Below, in pieces: positions 34,448 through 42,845 of a stretch of 64,000 nucleotides of DNA (the stretch's first letter is position 1; each line of letters starts with the position of its first letter). Made by a program: the position numbers and the translations under genes. Source of the DNA: Myxococcales bacterium (lineage in GTDB: Bacteria; Myxococcota_A; Polyangia; Haliangiales; Haliangiaceae); the NCBI GenBank assembly GCA_028287115.1, contig JAQBQF010000151.1:34766-98765 (forward strand), in the 5' to 3' direction. The notes under the pieces were generated by a model. That model ran no database searches, was not told the origin of the DNA, and worked only from the letters and a program-made list of their open reading frames with translations.

Positions 34448-36178
34448 TTACTCGATCACGACGTTGTTGATCGGCTTGATGCTCGCGCCAGCCGGATACG
34501 CATAGCTCACCGCCTGCGTCGAGAACAGGCCGGTCGCGGAGCTGCCCCATCCCCACACGACGAGGCCAAACGGCTGCGAGCTCGATGCGACGTGCAATCC
34601 GTTGTTGCAGCTCCCGACCGACTGGAAGTTTCCGGTGACGAGGTCGACGCGCGTGTACTCGATCGTGTCGGCCGCATCGATCGGTTGCCAGCCACCGATG
34701 GTACCGGCGCAATCGAGCGTGACGTCGGCAAACGCACCGTTGTGCTTCACGCGCGTCAGCACGAGGTTGGTCTCTGGATAGGTCGGATCGGTGAAGAACG
34801 TGTAGGCCGAGAGGTACTGATCCGGTGTCACGATATTCACGAACTCCGGGTCACCGCGGCAGTCGAACCCATCGGCGTTCATGACCTTGCAGCCGGTCAT
34901 GTGCGCGGACATGTAGAATGGATGATCGGGATCCTGGCTGTCGACCGTGAACGGTCCGGGCGCGTTGAACTCGACGACCTGTCCGAGGTTCAAGGTCGTC
35001 GGTGCGCCGGTCGGCGCCGCCGGCGAATACGTCAGCGTCGTACCGTCGACGCCCCCGACTACGCGCCACGGCACGGTCTCTTCATGACCCTGAAAGCGAT
35101 TGCGGTAGCGCACCGCCGCGTAACGATTGCCCATCGCGCGTACCGGCGGAATCTGTTGGTGCGCCGCATCGCACGCCGCCACGTCGACCGGAATGTTCAT
35201 GCAACTCGCGCCGCCCCACACGCCGATCGGTTGATCGGAAGTGATCGGGCTGCCGCTGAGCTCCGCATTCTGCGTCACTTGCATCACTTGGCCTTTCGCC
35301 AGCACGTACGACGCGTACGCACCCGCGGGAGCCGCCGCGATCCCGGTTCCGCCGACGATCGCCGAGGTCGGGCGGATCATGATGTTCGTCGCGTCTTGCT
35401 TCGCGACGATCTCGACGAACGGTTGGCCAGCGATCTGGCTCTGCCGAAACGCGTCGACCGCGACGTAGTTCGTGTCCCACGCGGACGTCGGCAGCAGCAG
35501 CGTCGCACTCGTCACCGCGGAGTTTCCGCCGCCGTACGGGAAGATGTCGTACGCGACGACCGGCGCCGAGGTCGTGATGTGGAACGCTTGACCGAGCGCG
35601 GTGCCGTGGACGGCGGCATCGGCGGTCTTGTACGCGGCGGTGATTCCCGACGGACATGGCGTGGTCAGGAGCCCTTGGTGATCGGCGAGGAACAAGATCG
35701 CGACTTGGTTCGGCATCAGCATCCCGCCCGTCAGCGGCGCGTACGTGAGGGTCACACCCTGTCCCGTCGGAACGCGCGCAAACGTGTCGACCGGCAACTG
35801 CTGGCCGGCTCGCTCGACGTTGATCGATACCGGCCCGTTCCACGTATTCGCGATGTACACCGCGAAGCACGAGCCATTCGTCGTCAGATACGAGTCGGGA
35901 TTGACGGCGTAGTAGTCGCAACCAACCGAGCTCGTGCTCGATGCCGCCGACTGACACGCGTCGACGCAAGTGCCATTCGCGCAACCCAGCCCACTGGGAC
36001 AGCTCTGCACGACGTTGCCGCCACAATCGATGACGTCATGAAGATCTGCCGAGCACTTGTTCGTCGTGCAACCGCCGTTGGCATCGCCGCTGCCGTCGCC
36101 AGTGCCGAGGCCGTCACCACGACGCGCGGGGCCACACGCGGCAAGCACGATCGAGAAACACAACACGCTTCGAATCAT
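34448..36178 (-). CDS. IgGFc-binding-like lipoprotein
   Basis: 576 residues. Lipobox VLAAC after MIRSVLCFSI, a Gly/Asp linker, a Cys-rich EGF-like segment (CSADLHDVIDCGG..CPSGLGCANGTC), then the IgGFc-binding N-terminal domain: FAVYIANTWNGPVSINVERAGQQLPVD and the repeated strands that follow. Such proteins are common in myxobacteria as large surface adhesins. AGGAG lies about ten bases before the start. Probably outer-membrane anchored; ligand unknown. Confidence 0.78.
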   Translation of the reverse strand: MIRSVLCFSIVLAACGPARRGDGLGTGDGSGDANGGCTTNKCSADLHDVIDCGGNVVQSCPSGLGCANGTCVDACQSAASSTSSVGCDYYAVNPDSYLTTNGSCFAVYIANTWNGPVSINVERAGQQLPVDTFARVPTGQGVTLTYAPLTGGMLMPNQVAILFLADHQGLLTTPCPSGITAAYKTADAAVHGTALGQAFHITTSAPVVAYDIFPYGGGNSAVTSATLLLPTSAWDTNYVAVDAFRQSQIAGQPFVEIVAKQDATNIMIRPTSAIVGGTGIAAAPAGAYASYVLAKGQVMQVTQNAELSGSPITSDQPIGVWGGASCMNIPVDVAACDAAHQQIPPVRAMGNRYAAVRYRNRFQGHEETVPWRVVGGVDGTTLTYSPAAPTGAPTTLNLGQVVEFNAPGPFTVDSQDPDHPFYMSAHMTGCKVMNADGFDCRGDPEFVNIVTPDQYLSAYTFFTDPTYPETNLVLTRVKHNGAFADVTLDCAGTIGGWQPIDAADTIEYTRVDLVTGNFQSVGSCNNGLHVASSSQPFGLVVWGWGSSATGLFSTQAVSYAYPAGASIKPINNVVIE

Positions 36179-36472
36179 GATGATGGCGTCTCCTCGCGCC
36201 AACGTACACAACCGCGTTGTGGATCACTAGCAATGAAACTGCGTGTCACCGACGAGGATTCGTTCGTCAGATGACCGTCATGTGCAAGGCAATGACCGCG
36301 AAGTGCGATCCGAGAAACAGCACCTCGCGGTTCTGCACTTGAAGTGTCGAGGTCGAACCGAATCGTCGGGCTCGACCGAAACCCCCGGCTCCTTCCAGGA
36401 CGACGGCCGCGACACCTTCGATCGCCACGCGCAGGCGGAGGAAACCGCCGGGCGATTGACGGACAACGGAAG

Positions 36473-37033
36473 TTAGTGCCGAGGCGGCGGCTGAGCGAAA
36501 TGATCGTCGGTGGTCGGTTCTGCAAACGAATCCGCGGAGGGCACGAGCAACGATTCGATGTCGTTCAAGTTGCGGCGACTCTTCAGATCGAGCACGGCGC
36601 CACCGCACATCCGCTCGGTGTAGACCGCGCGCCCGAACGCCGAGTACACGGTGTAGCTCGCAGACACAGCCATGCAGCGAATCCGCTGATAGTGAACGCT
36701 CCACGGCGACGACTTGATGTCACGAACGATCTGCGCAACCACGTCGCGATCGAGACACCCCCTCGCACTCGAGCCGCGTTTGCCACCCGCGGTCGTCGAC
36801 ACCAGCGTCCACGCGCCATTGCGATATAGCTTCAGCGTTGACGTCGGCACATGCGCGCCGTCGACAGCGCGGTGATCGATCTCGAACATCGGCGTACCGG
36901 TCACCTCGCATCGCTCGGTGGGCGGCGGCGGCGGCGGTGGTGGATGCGGCGGTCCGGGTGGGCGAACCATGTGCGCATCGGCGGAGCGCAGCGACACCAG
37001 CGTCACCAAAGCTAGGACGAGGACTTTCACCAT
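36473..37033 (-). CDS. secreted protein with Pro-rich N-terminus
   Basis: 186 residues. Signal peptide (ends RSADA), then a Pro-only run (HPPPPPPPPTE), then a domain with four Cys (RCEV, GCLDRD, IRCMAV, MCGGAV) compatible with disulfides. The fold is unclear; the FEIDHRAVDGAHVPTSTLKLYRNGAW block is strand-rich. I recognise no family. About 295 bp upstream of this gene are unassigned. Confidence 0.6.
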   Translation of the reverse strand: MVKVLVLALVTLVSLRSADAHMVRPPGPPHPPPPPPPPTERCEVTGTPMFEIDHRAVDGAHVPTSTLKLYRNGAWTLVSTTAGGKRGSSARGCLDRDVVAQIVRDIKSSPWSVHYQRIRCMAVSASYTVYSAFGRAVYTERMCGGAVLDLKSRRNLNDIESLLVPSADSFAEPTTDDHFAQPPPRH

Positions 37034-37136
37034 GGTGCTAACAACGCACCGCGCTCAGCGGCGGCCTATGGTTCACAGAACTTCATGACGTTGGAAATCG
37101 AGCACTTGCGTTCCGTCCGCCGGCGAGCGGGATCCG

Positions 37137-37673
37137 TCAGTTCTTTGGGGCGCGCCTTGAGAGGGCTCGACGTAACCAGCTGCGCGGCTTGTTGAGCCTG
37201 CGCGCGGCCTCGCTCTTATTCCCGCCGCAGTCGGCGAGAACGCGGTGCACGTGTTCCCAGACGGCTCGCTCAAGCGAAGGCGTTTCGAGCGGGACAGGAG
37301 CGCTCCCCTGAGAGTTACCGCCCAGGCGCTGCATGATCTCTTTCAACGAGCACGGTTTCGGTACCACATCGAACGCTCCGAGCCGCATCGCAGCTACTGC
37401 CGTCTGGACGGACGAATAGCCGGTGAGCAAGACCAACAGCATCGTCGGATTTACCACCCTGAGGTCGCGCAGTAGATCGAGACCATTGTCAGCGCCGAGT
37501 TGGAGATCCACGATCGCGAGCTGCGGCCGATGCTCTCGTGCCAAACACAGTGCGGATTCACGGTTCGTCGCGGTGTGAGCGATGATACCGGTGGATGGCG
37601 AAAGCCGCTGGAACGACCGGAGGAGGAGCTCGTCATCGTCGGCAACGAGCACGGACCGAATTTGCTCACCCAT
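37137..37673 (-). CDS. RegA/PrrA-type response regulator
   Basis: 178 residues. A receiver domain (Asp56 in AIVDLQLG, Thr84, Lys106) joined by a linker to a Fis-type helix-turn-helix (LERAVWEHVHRVLADCGGNKSEAARRLNKP, about 135-172). This REC-Fis layout is the RegA/PrrA/ActR family, regulating redox-responsive genes from a cognate RegB kinase, which is not adjacent here. Start ATG 37673 has GGAGGG just upstream; the longer frame (37724) lacks one. Confidence 0.88.
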   Translation of the reverse strand: MGEQIRSVLVADDDELLLRSFQRLSPSTGIIAHTATNRESALCLAREHRPQLAIVDLQLGADNGLDLLRDLRVVNPTMLLVLLTGYSSVQTAVAAMRLGAFDVVPKPCSLKEIMQRLGGNSQGSAPVPLETPSLERAVWEHVHRVLADCGGNKSEAARRLNKPRSWLRRALSRRAPKN

Positions 37674-37745
37674 CAACCCTCCTAACCAACAGCCGCCGAG
37701 CGTAGCGCGTGGATTCGCCCACAATCAATGCCCGATTCGCGGTGC

Positions 37746-37961
37746 CTAGGCGACGATCACCGCCGCCCCACCGCAATCGACGATGCAGCCTTGGAATTTG
37801 ACTGCGAGTGGCTCGATCAGATAGCCCGTGGTCCAGGTTCGATTCGCAGCGGCGGCTCCAAGTGCTTCCGCAATTTCAGCCGCGTCGCTCAGGACGAGAT
37901 CCAGGCAGTCTCTGGAGTCGTTAACCGAACACCACCGTGTGATCCTGACGCGTTTTGCCAT
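37746..37961 (-). CDS. small protein with four Cys, unknown
   Basis: 71 residues starting MAKRVRITRWC. Cys sit in WCSVNDSRDC and FQGCIVDCGG, the last Gly-rich tail being hydrophobic. It is translated just after the secreted-protein gene on the same strand, with only 22 bp between. I recognise no family; a small metal- or peptide-related protein is possible. A longer frame exists but includes the preceding gene's end. Confidence 0.45.
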   Translation of the reverse strand: MAKRVRITRWCSVNDSRDCLDLVLSDAAEIAEALGAAAANRTWTTGYLIEPLAVKFQGCIVDCGGAAVIVA

Positions 37962-37983
37962 ATCCGACCTACCTCCTAGTCCG

Positions 37984-39234
37984 CTACTTCTTGGTATTGC
38001 CGCTCTGCGACATGACTTCGGCAAGGATCACAGGATCGATTGCGAGTCCAACGAACCACGTCCGTTCCGGACGCCATGCCGAGCTCGCGTCGGCGGCCCC
38101 AAACAGCAAGCCCCCATTCAGCTGGAATCCTTTCGCCAGATTCAGACCAACGCCAAACCCGAATTGCACGACGGTATGGTCCTCGCCACTCATGCGTAAC
38201 GCCGCTACGGCTGTCAACGCACACCCGAACACGCAGCTCAGTGGTCCCTTCGTGAAGTACTCGTGGCTGACCGGCGACACCGCAACAGCGAATGAGATCA
38301 CACGCAGTCGATTCGTACTCAGAACTTCTGCTTGGACACGGACTGGAGAATGCGCATCGCGCGCATGGGCCTGGATCACAATCGTGTAGGGCCTTACAAT
38401 GTCACCGTCGACGCCGCCTGGGTAGGCAACCGAGACCACGATCGTCCCGGTATTCGCCTTGATCGGAATGCTGGCCGAGTAGACGCCGTCCTGCTTGCCG
38501 AATGTGACCTCTTGCGGAGCATTGGCGCCGTTTGTCACCTTCGCGGAGACAGCCGACACTGCGAGGCCCAGGCCGAGCGTGTAGTCCTTCGAGCAGGCGA
38601 GTTTGTCTCCGACCTTCTGGACAACACTCCAGCTTGGTCCCGGACTCGCCACGAGATCGGAGAGCTTCTTGTCACCAGCACACACGTAGCCTCGAAATCC
38701 GTCGTCCACGCTCCAATCGTTCATCTGGACGCAAGCAAATGATGGGGTCGCGGCCGGTACGAACATCGCCGCATCGACAACCAACTTCGCGGCGGCCACC
38801 GCATCTTCCGCCGCCTTTTTCGTCGCTACATCAGCCGTAGCAGGAAGTCCGCTCAACACCTTCTCCTTTGCGTCGAGGTCGGCCTGCGCGACGGTCTTTG
38901 CGTTCGTGCACGAGCCTGGCTGGATAGAAATCGGCGTGGCAACACCCGCGTTCGTACCAACTACGTAGAACCCTTTTACGTCTGGAGGTGAGGTAGCTTT
39001 GCCAAACCCGAGCTCGCCATCCTTGGTCTCGTCAGGAAATAGCCGCGTCGGATCGACGTGAATCGTGAGCGTGTCACCATCCACATAGATGTCCTTCTTC
39101 GGGTTTCGCGGATGGGCTCGGAGCAAAGGGTCCAGCCAAAAGTCATAGGTCTGCGGATCGTCATCGGCGGCGGCCGTCCGCGCGACGAGAGGAAGCAGAG
39201 CCGCCGTCAGAACGGTGATCGCGAGTCTTGTCAT
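37984..39234 (-). CDS. secreted protein, probable outer-membrane association
   Basis: 416 residues with a Sec signal peptide (ends ARTAAA). Strand-rich throughout with a middle Ala-rich helical insert (DLDAKEKVLSGLPATADVATKKAAEDAVAAAKL). The last 90 residues alternate in barrel style (HTVVQFGFGVGLNLAKGFQLNGGLLFGAAD), suggesting a small outer-membrane barrel. Start ATG overlaps the preceding lipoprotein's stop (ATGA), so they are translated together. Confidence 0.6.
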   Translation of the reverse strand: MTRLAITVLTAALLPLVARTAAADDDPQTYDFWLDPLLRAHPRNPKKDIYVDGDTLTIHVDPTRLFPDETKDGELGFGKATSPPDVKGFYVVGTNAGVATPISIQPGSCTNAKTVAQADLDAKEKVLSGLPATADVATKKAAEDAVAAAKLVVDAAMFVPAATPSFACVQMNDWSVDDGFRGYVCAGDKKLSDLVASPGPSWSVVQKVGDKLACSKDYTLGLGLAVSAVSAKVTNGANAPQEVTFGKQDGVYSASIPIKANTGTIVVSVAYPGGVDGDIVRPYTIVIQAHARDAHSPVRVQAEVLSTNRLRVISFAVAVSPVSHEYFTKGPLSCVFGCALTAVAALRMSGEDHTVVQFGFGVGLNLAKGFQLNGGLLFGAADASSAWRPERTWFVGLAIDPVILAEVMSQSGNTKK

Positions 39235-40313
39235 GGTGCGCTCGCGATCGAGGACTCACACGAGACCTGTGACGCGCCAAGCACGCCGAGCCTCGCGCGC
39301 AGCGGCACCGCCCCCACCGTTCCGGAATAAGTCACCGATCCGTCGGTTGCGGTTTTTGCGATGACCGTAGTTCCATCGTTCAGGACAAAACTACCGACCT
39401 CGATCTGCAGCGCCACCGGGACACCGGCGATACCTTGTCCCGAGCAGTCCAAAGCGAAGCCCGAAAACGTGACCTTGTCTCCCGCCTTGGCGGCCGTGCG
39501 ATCCGGATCGAACGTGACGCCGCGCAACACCGGACGCAGAGTGAGCGGAGCAGAAGCGGTGATCGATCCGGATCGCGCCGTTAGCATCCCCGCGCCGCCA
39601 GAATCGTCAAAGCAGACAAACACGCCGGCTTGTCCGCTCGCGAGCGTGGCCGACAGAAGGTTCTGGAGCGATCCGCTCGTAGCGCCGGCGCACGGCGACG
39701 TCGAAAGCGAACCGATACTGGTTGCGAGACCTACCACTGCGCCGGCTGGAACGGGACTGCTATCCGTGCCGCTCGCCTGGATCGCGACCGCAGCTTGGCG
39801 GATAGAGCTGCCGCAGCCGGTTGCCGGCATGCCGCACGCTGACGGCGGCGGCGCCTCGAACGAAATCGGCGAGACGCCCAGCGTCAGCATCCCACCACTC
39901 GGTACGGTGCGGTCGCGGACGTCGATCGTTTGAGAGGTCTCGACGGCACCCGAGCGCGCGTGGAGGGTAGTGGTTCCTACGGCCGGCCCCGGCGTGAGAC
40001 ACGCCGACTCATCAGCACCTTGCGTCGAGAGCGTCACGCTCTCTTTCGAAAGCGTTGCTGTCGCGGACCCCGTCAGCCACAGCTGGACAGTTGCGTCATG
40101 CGCGGCGGTTCCATCACCGTGTCGTGCGCTCAACAAGACCTTTGCACCACCATTACAATCGGCGGTCCCGCTCTCGTGGACGTAGAGAAAGCCGGGCTCG
40201 AAGCTCGCGATCAGGACGTCACCGGTGTCCAGAAATGACGCGTCGGTGCACCCTGCGCTGAAGGCACAGCTAGCCAAGGCGAGGCATATCCTCGCTCCCC
40301 TTTTGTTCGTCAT
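39231..40313 (-). CDS. Ig-like (Big_1-type) lipoprotein
   Basis: 360 residues. Signal peptide with lipobox (FSAGC) after MTNKRGARICLALAS; GGGGAG precedes the ATG. The mature protein is built of bacterial Ig-like domains: AKVLLSARHGDGTAAHDATVQLWLTGSATATLS, then VAIQASGTDSSPVPAGAVVGLATSIGSL and VTFSGFALDCSGQGIAGVPVALQIEVG, as in intimin-type Big_1 repeats. Likely a surface adhesin or anchor. First of a two-gene operon with the secreted protein. Confidence 0.75.
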   Translation of the reverse strand: MTNKRGARICLALASCAFSAGCTDASFLDTGDVLIASFEPGFLYVHESGTADCNGGAKVLLSARHGDGTAAHDATVQLWLTGSATATLSKESVTLSTQGADESACLTPGPAVGTTTLHARSGAVETSQTIDVRDRTVPSGGMLTLGVSPISFEAPPPSACGMPATGCGSSIRQAAVAIQASGTDSSPVPAGAVVGLATSIGSLSTSPCAGATSGSLQNLLSATLASGQAGVFVCFDDSGGAGMLTARSGSITASAPLTLRPVLRGVTFDPDRTAAKAGDKVTFSGFALDCSGQGIAGVPVALQIEVGSFVLNDGTTVIAKTATDGSVTYSGTVGAVPLRARLGVLGASQVSCESSIASAP

Positions 40314-40488
40314 GAGCTCCCCAAAGCGCATGAGTCGGTCACCCGTCCGACAGATGTACTCATCTTAACGGTTACACGAAGAATCGAGGCCTTCGCAACA
40401 CCGGCGCATGGAGCGTTTTAGGCCACCCGTAAGTACGTACGCCGGATTGATTCACTGTCTGGACGTGGTTAGCCTCTTGATCAACCAT

Positions 40489-40833
40489 ATGAACGATACT
40501 TTCGAGTTGCTCACTGTTGAGTTCGACGGCGTCAAGGATAGCGACATTGCGGCTTTGCGCGCTCAGCTGGTTCAAGCCGTCTCGCGGGTGCGGACCGTTC
40601 GAATCGAGACCGGGGCCGGTGATGGACAATCCATGGCTGGGGACCAATCTATGATCGCGATCGCGCTCGCCGCTCCTGCGGTCGTCGAGTTCGTCAAGGC
40701 AATAAATGTCTGCGTGAAGGCCTGGATTGACAGCCGACGCACGGTCGTGAATGTGAAGATAAAGAGAGCTGATGGTTCTTCCATTGATCTCTCCAGCGGA
40801 CCCGCCGGCGAATCTTCACCTACGAAGCCATAA
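40489..40833 (+). CDS. EACC1-like effector-associated adaptor
   Basis: 114 residues from ATG 40489 (27 more codons are open upstream but look unrelated). It contains LRAQLVQAVSRVRTVRIETG, the hydrophobic stretch SMIAIALAAPAVVEFVKAINVCVKAW and a final strand pair VVNVKIKRADGSSIDLSS. This matches the EACC1 domain, a small constant component encoded next to variable effectors in bacterial conflict systems. Stop and next start overlap as TAATG, tying its translation to the caspase fusion. Base composition is lower GC than the flanks. Confidence 0.7.
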   Translation: MNDTFELLTVEFDGVKDSDIAALRAQLVQAVSRVRTVRIETGAGDGQSMAGDQSMIAIALAAPAVVEFVKAINVCVKAWIDSRRTVVNVKIKRADGSSIDLSSGPAGESSPTKP

Positions 40834-42764
40834 TGCCCGTTCGAGACGATACGATTGCGATTCTCATAGGCACAAGCAAGACCAAGAGTTCTTTGCTGGA
40901 GCTCTATGAGGTGAGAAACAACATCGAGGCTATGTTTCGCATTTGTGTCGACGAGGCGATCCTCGGAATCCCGGCCAGAAACATCTTTGTGTGTTTCGAC
41001 GAAGAACGCAACGCCATCATCGATCGAGTCGGAATCGCAGCAGCACGGCAGGCCAAACGGTTCATTCTATATTACAGTGGCCACGGCGTAATCGACGCTG
41101 ATTCTGGCAGCGGGCTTGTTCTGACTTGTGCGGATACGACGAACAACACTGCTGGCTCAGGACTAGGATTTGATATGGTTCGAAGCGCTGTTCGGCGAAC
41201 TACTGCTGATCAGCGCGTCTTACTTCTCGACTGCTGTTTTTCGGGACAAGCACTGTTATCAAGCCTGGCTGACCGTGATAGCGTCGAACACGCAACCATC
41301 GCGCCGTGGACCAAGGAGGCACGAGGGTCACTCGCGATCGCAGCCTCTGGTGAATTCGAGACAGCGAAACGTGCTCAAGATCGAACATCCACCACAACAG
41401 AGTTGACTGCGTTCACAGGGGCGTTGCATCGAGCATTTACGACTCCCGTCCATGAATCCACACCTGTCGATGCCAGTTTACTGATCAAAAGAATTAGACA
41501 GTTCATGCCACCCGACGCACCGGAGCCCAAGGTTGCGGTGTCGGATGAATCGGTGCTGAAGATGTCGCTCTTCTCCCCGCGAACCGATGGAGGGCGTCAT
41601 GTCGCGACCACACCAAAAGCATTGCTCGCAGAGTACGTACGGTCCATCGGGACCTCATTGGTGATAAGTGCCGTCGATCCAGCGCTGAACAATCTTGCAA
41701 TTGTTGAACAGTGCAAGATTTCGCTGCGTGAAGGCGTGTTGCCGGATATGAGGCATCACTACATCGGACCGAGTTGCGCAGAACGTTGGGTTGCGCTGAC
41801 GCGAGACGAGTCGTATCGGCCGGGATCGCTAGACTCACTCCTCGAGTTCGTTCGAACACAGGTAGCTGACGTACTGTGTAAGAGATGGCGCCATGGACGC
41901 GCAGTATCGCTCATAAGTCTCGGATCTGGGGACGGGATCATCGATGCGCGTATTCTCAATTCCCTCCAGACCGCCATGGCTACTCGGACAGGTGGCGAGG
42001 ACAGTCTAAATTCGTACTTTCCAGTCGATATTTCATGGGACTTGCTTCAACTCGCTTCTCGAAGTGTAGCGAAGCGGGAATATCCCGCAGCGATCACTAC
42101 TCTGCCTATTCTCGCAGATCTGAGTCGACTCGCGGCTGTAACAAAGCTGTGGCGGCATAGTCCGGACATTGAGGTCTATTCGTTCCTGGGAAAAACTCTA
42201 GGCAACTTCAAGAATGAAACTCTAGTGATCTTGCCCATTGCACAGGCGATGATGAAGGAGGATTTGCTGCTCCTGGACGCTCGTTGCTACGCTGGAAGGC
42301 TTAGTAATGCGACACGTGAGGGACTGGCGATGCAGTATGACAACGATGCGAACTACGAATTCGCAGCCGGGCCACTATCGGTGCTGTCGGCGCAAGTTGA
42401 AGCGCAAGCAATGTCCGTGAACGTGGTGCGCCCTGCCACGCCGATGTATTCGGTCATTCCGAGGACATGGACCGTGGTGACCGAATTGGCACTCACAAAT
42501 GAAAGCCGAAGGAATCTGGGGATTGTTCGTCCTGTGGGGTCGATGAGTCTCTCCTGGTCAAATGTGTATCACTTGTTGGACTTCGAGAAATGGCTAACCG
42601 ACCTTGGACTTCGTGTGTTGTGTCGCGCCGGGACTCCAGACGCAGACGAGATTGTCGAATGCTATTACCTGCTCGAGAAAGCGGACGAGAACGCCGATAA
42701 CGAAAACGTAGCGAAACGGCGCGTGCCCCGCGCGAGAAGAGCTTCGAGTGTGGAAGGGCAATAA
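40833..42764 (+). CDS. caspase-like protease fused to EgtD-like methyltransferase
   Basis: 643 residues, no signal peptide. Residues 1-245: caspase/metacaspase-like fold with catalytic His84 in YYSGHG and the Cys dyad position in LLDCCFSG (Cys135 active). Residues 270-612: SAM-dependent methyltransferase of the EgtD/histidine-specific group, with SLGSGDGIID (362-371), VDIS (398-401), LPILADLS and FLGKTLGNF (451-459). Caspase linked to a methyltransferase in one chain suggests a proteolytically switched effector. It follows the EACC1 gene by TAATG overlap and precedes a membrane coiled-coil protein. Codon use is AT-richer than neighbours, indicating acquisition. Confidence 0.78.
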   Translation: MPVRDDTIAILIGTSKTKSSLLELYEVRNNIEAMFRICVDEAILGIPARNIFVCFDEERNAIIDRVGIAAARQAKRFILYYSGHGVIDADSGSGLVLTCADTTNNTAGSGLGFDMVRSAVRRTTADQRVLLLDCCFSGQALLSSLADRDSVEHATIAPWTKEARGSLAIAASGEFETAKRAQDRTSTTTELTAFTGALHRAFTTPVHESTPVDASLLIKRIRQFMPPDAPEPKVAVSDESVLKMSLFSPRTDGGRHVATTPKALLAEYVRSIGTSLVISAVDPALNNLAIVEQCKISLREGVLPDMRHHYIGPSCAERWVALTRDESYRPGSLDSLLEFVRTQVADVLCKRWRHGRAVSLISLGSGDGIIDARILNSLQTAMATRTGGEDSLNSYFPVDISWDLLQLASRSVAKREYPAAITTLPILADLSRLAAVTKLWRHSPDIEVYSFLGKTLGNFKNETLVILPIAQAMMKEDLLLLDARCYAGRLSNATREGLAMQYDNDANYEFAAGPLSVLSAQVEAQAMSVNVVRPATPMYSVIPRTWTVVTELALTNESRRNLGIVRPVGSMSLSWSNVYHLLDFEKWLTDLGLRVLCRAGTPDADEIVECYYLLEKADENADNENVAKRRVPRARRASSVEGQ

Positions 42765-42845
42765 CCAAGAACCGAGACCCCACAGCCACTTGGCGGTGGT
42801 TGTCGTTGAATCGAGCCTGTCTCGCATTGAGGAGAAGACAACAAT

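Noticed and set aside
34100..36274. A 724-codon plus-strand frame opposite the IgGFc-binding-like lipoprotein
   Set aside because: Composition is Arg/Asp-rich with no motifs, while the minus strand has a signal peptide, lipobox and a recognised domain.
37826..37846. tRNA-like T-loop sequence GGTTCGATTC
   Set aside because: It lies inside a small reading frame, and no acceptor, D- or anticodon arms can be drawn around it.
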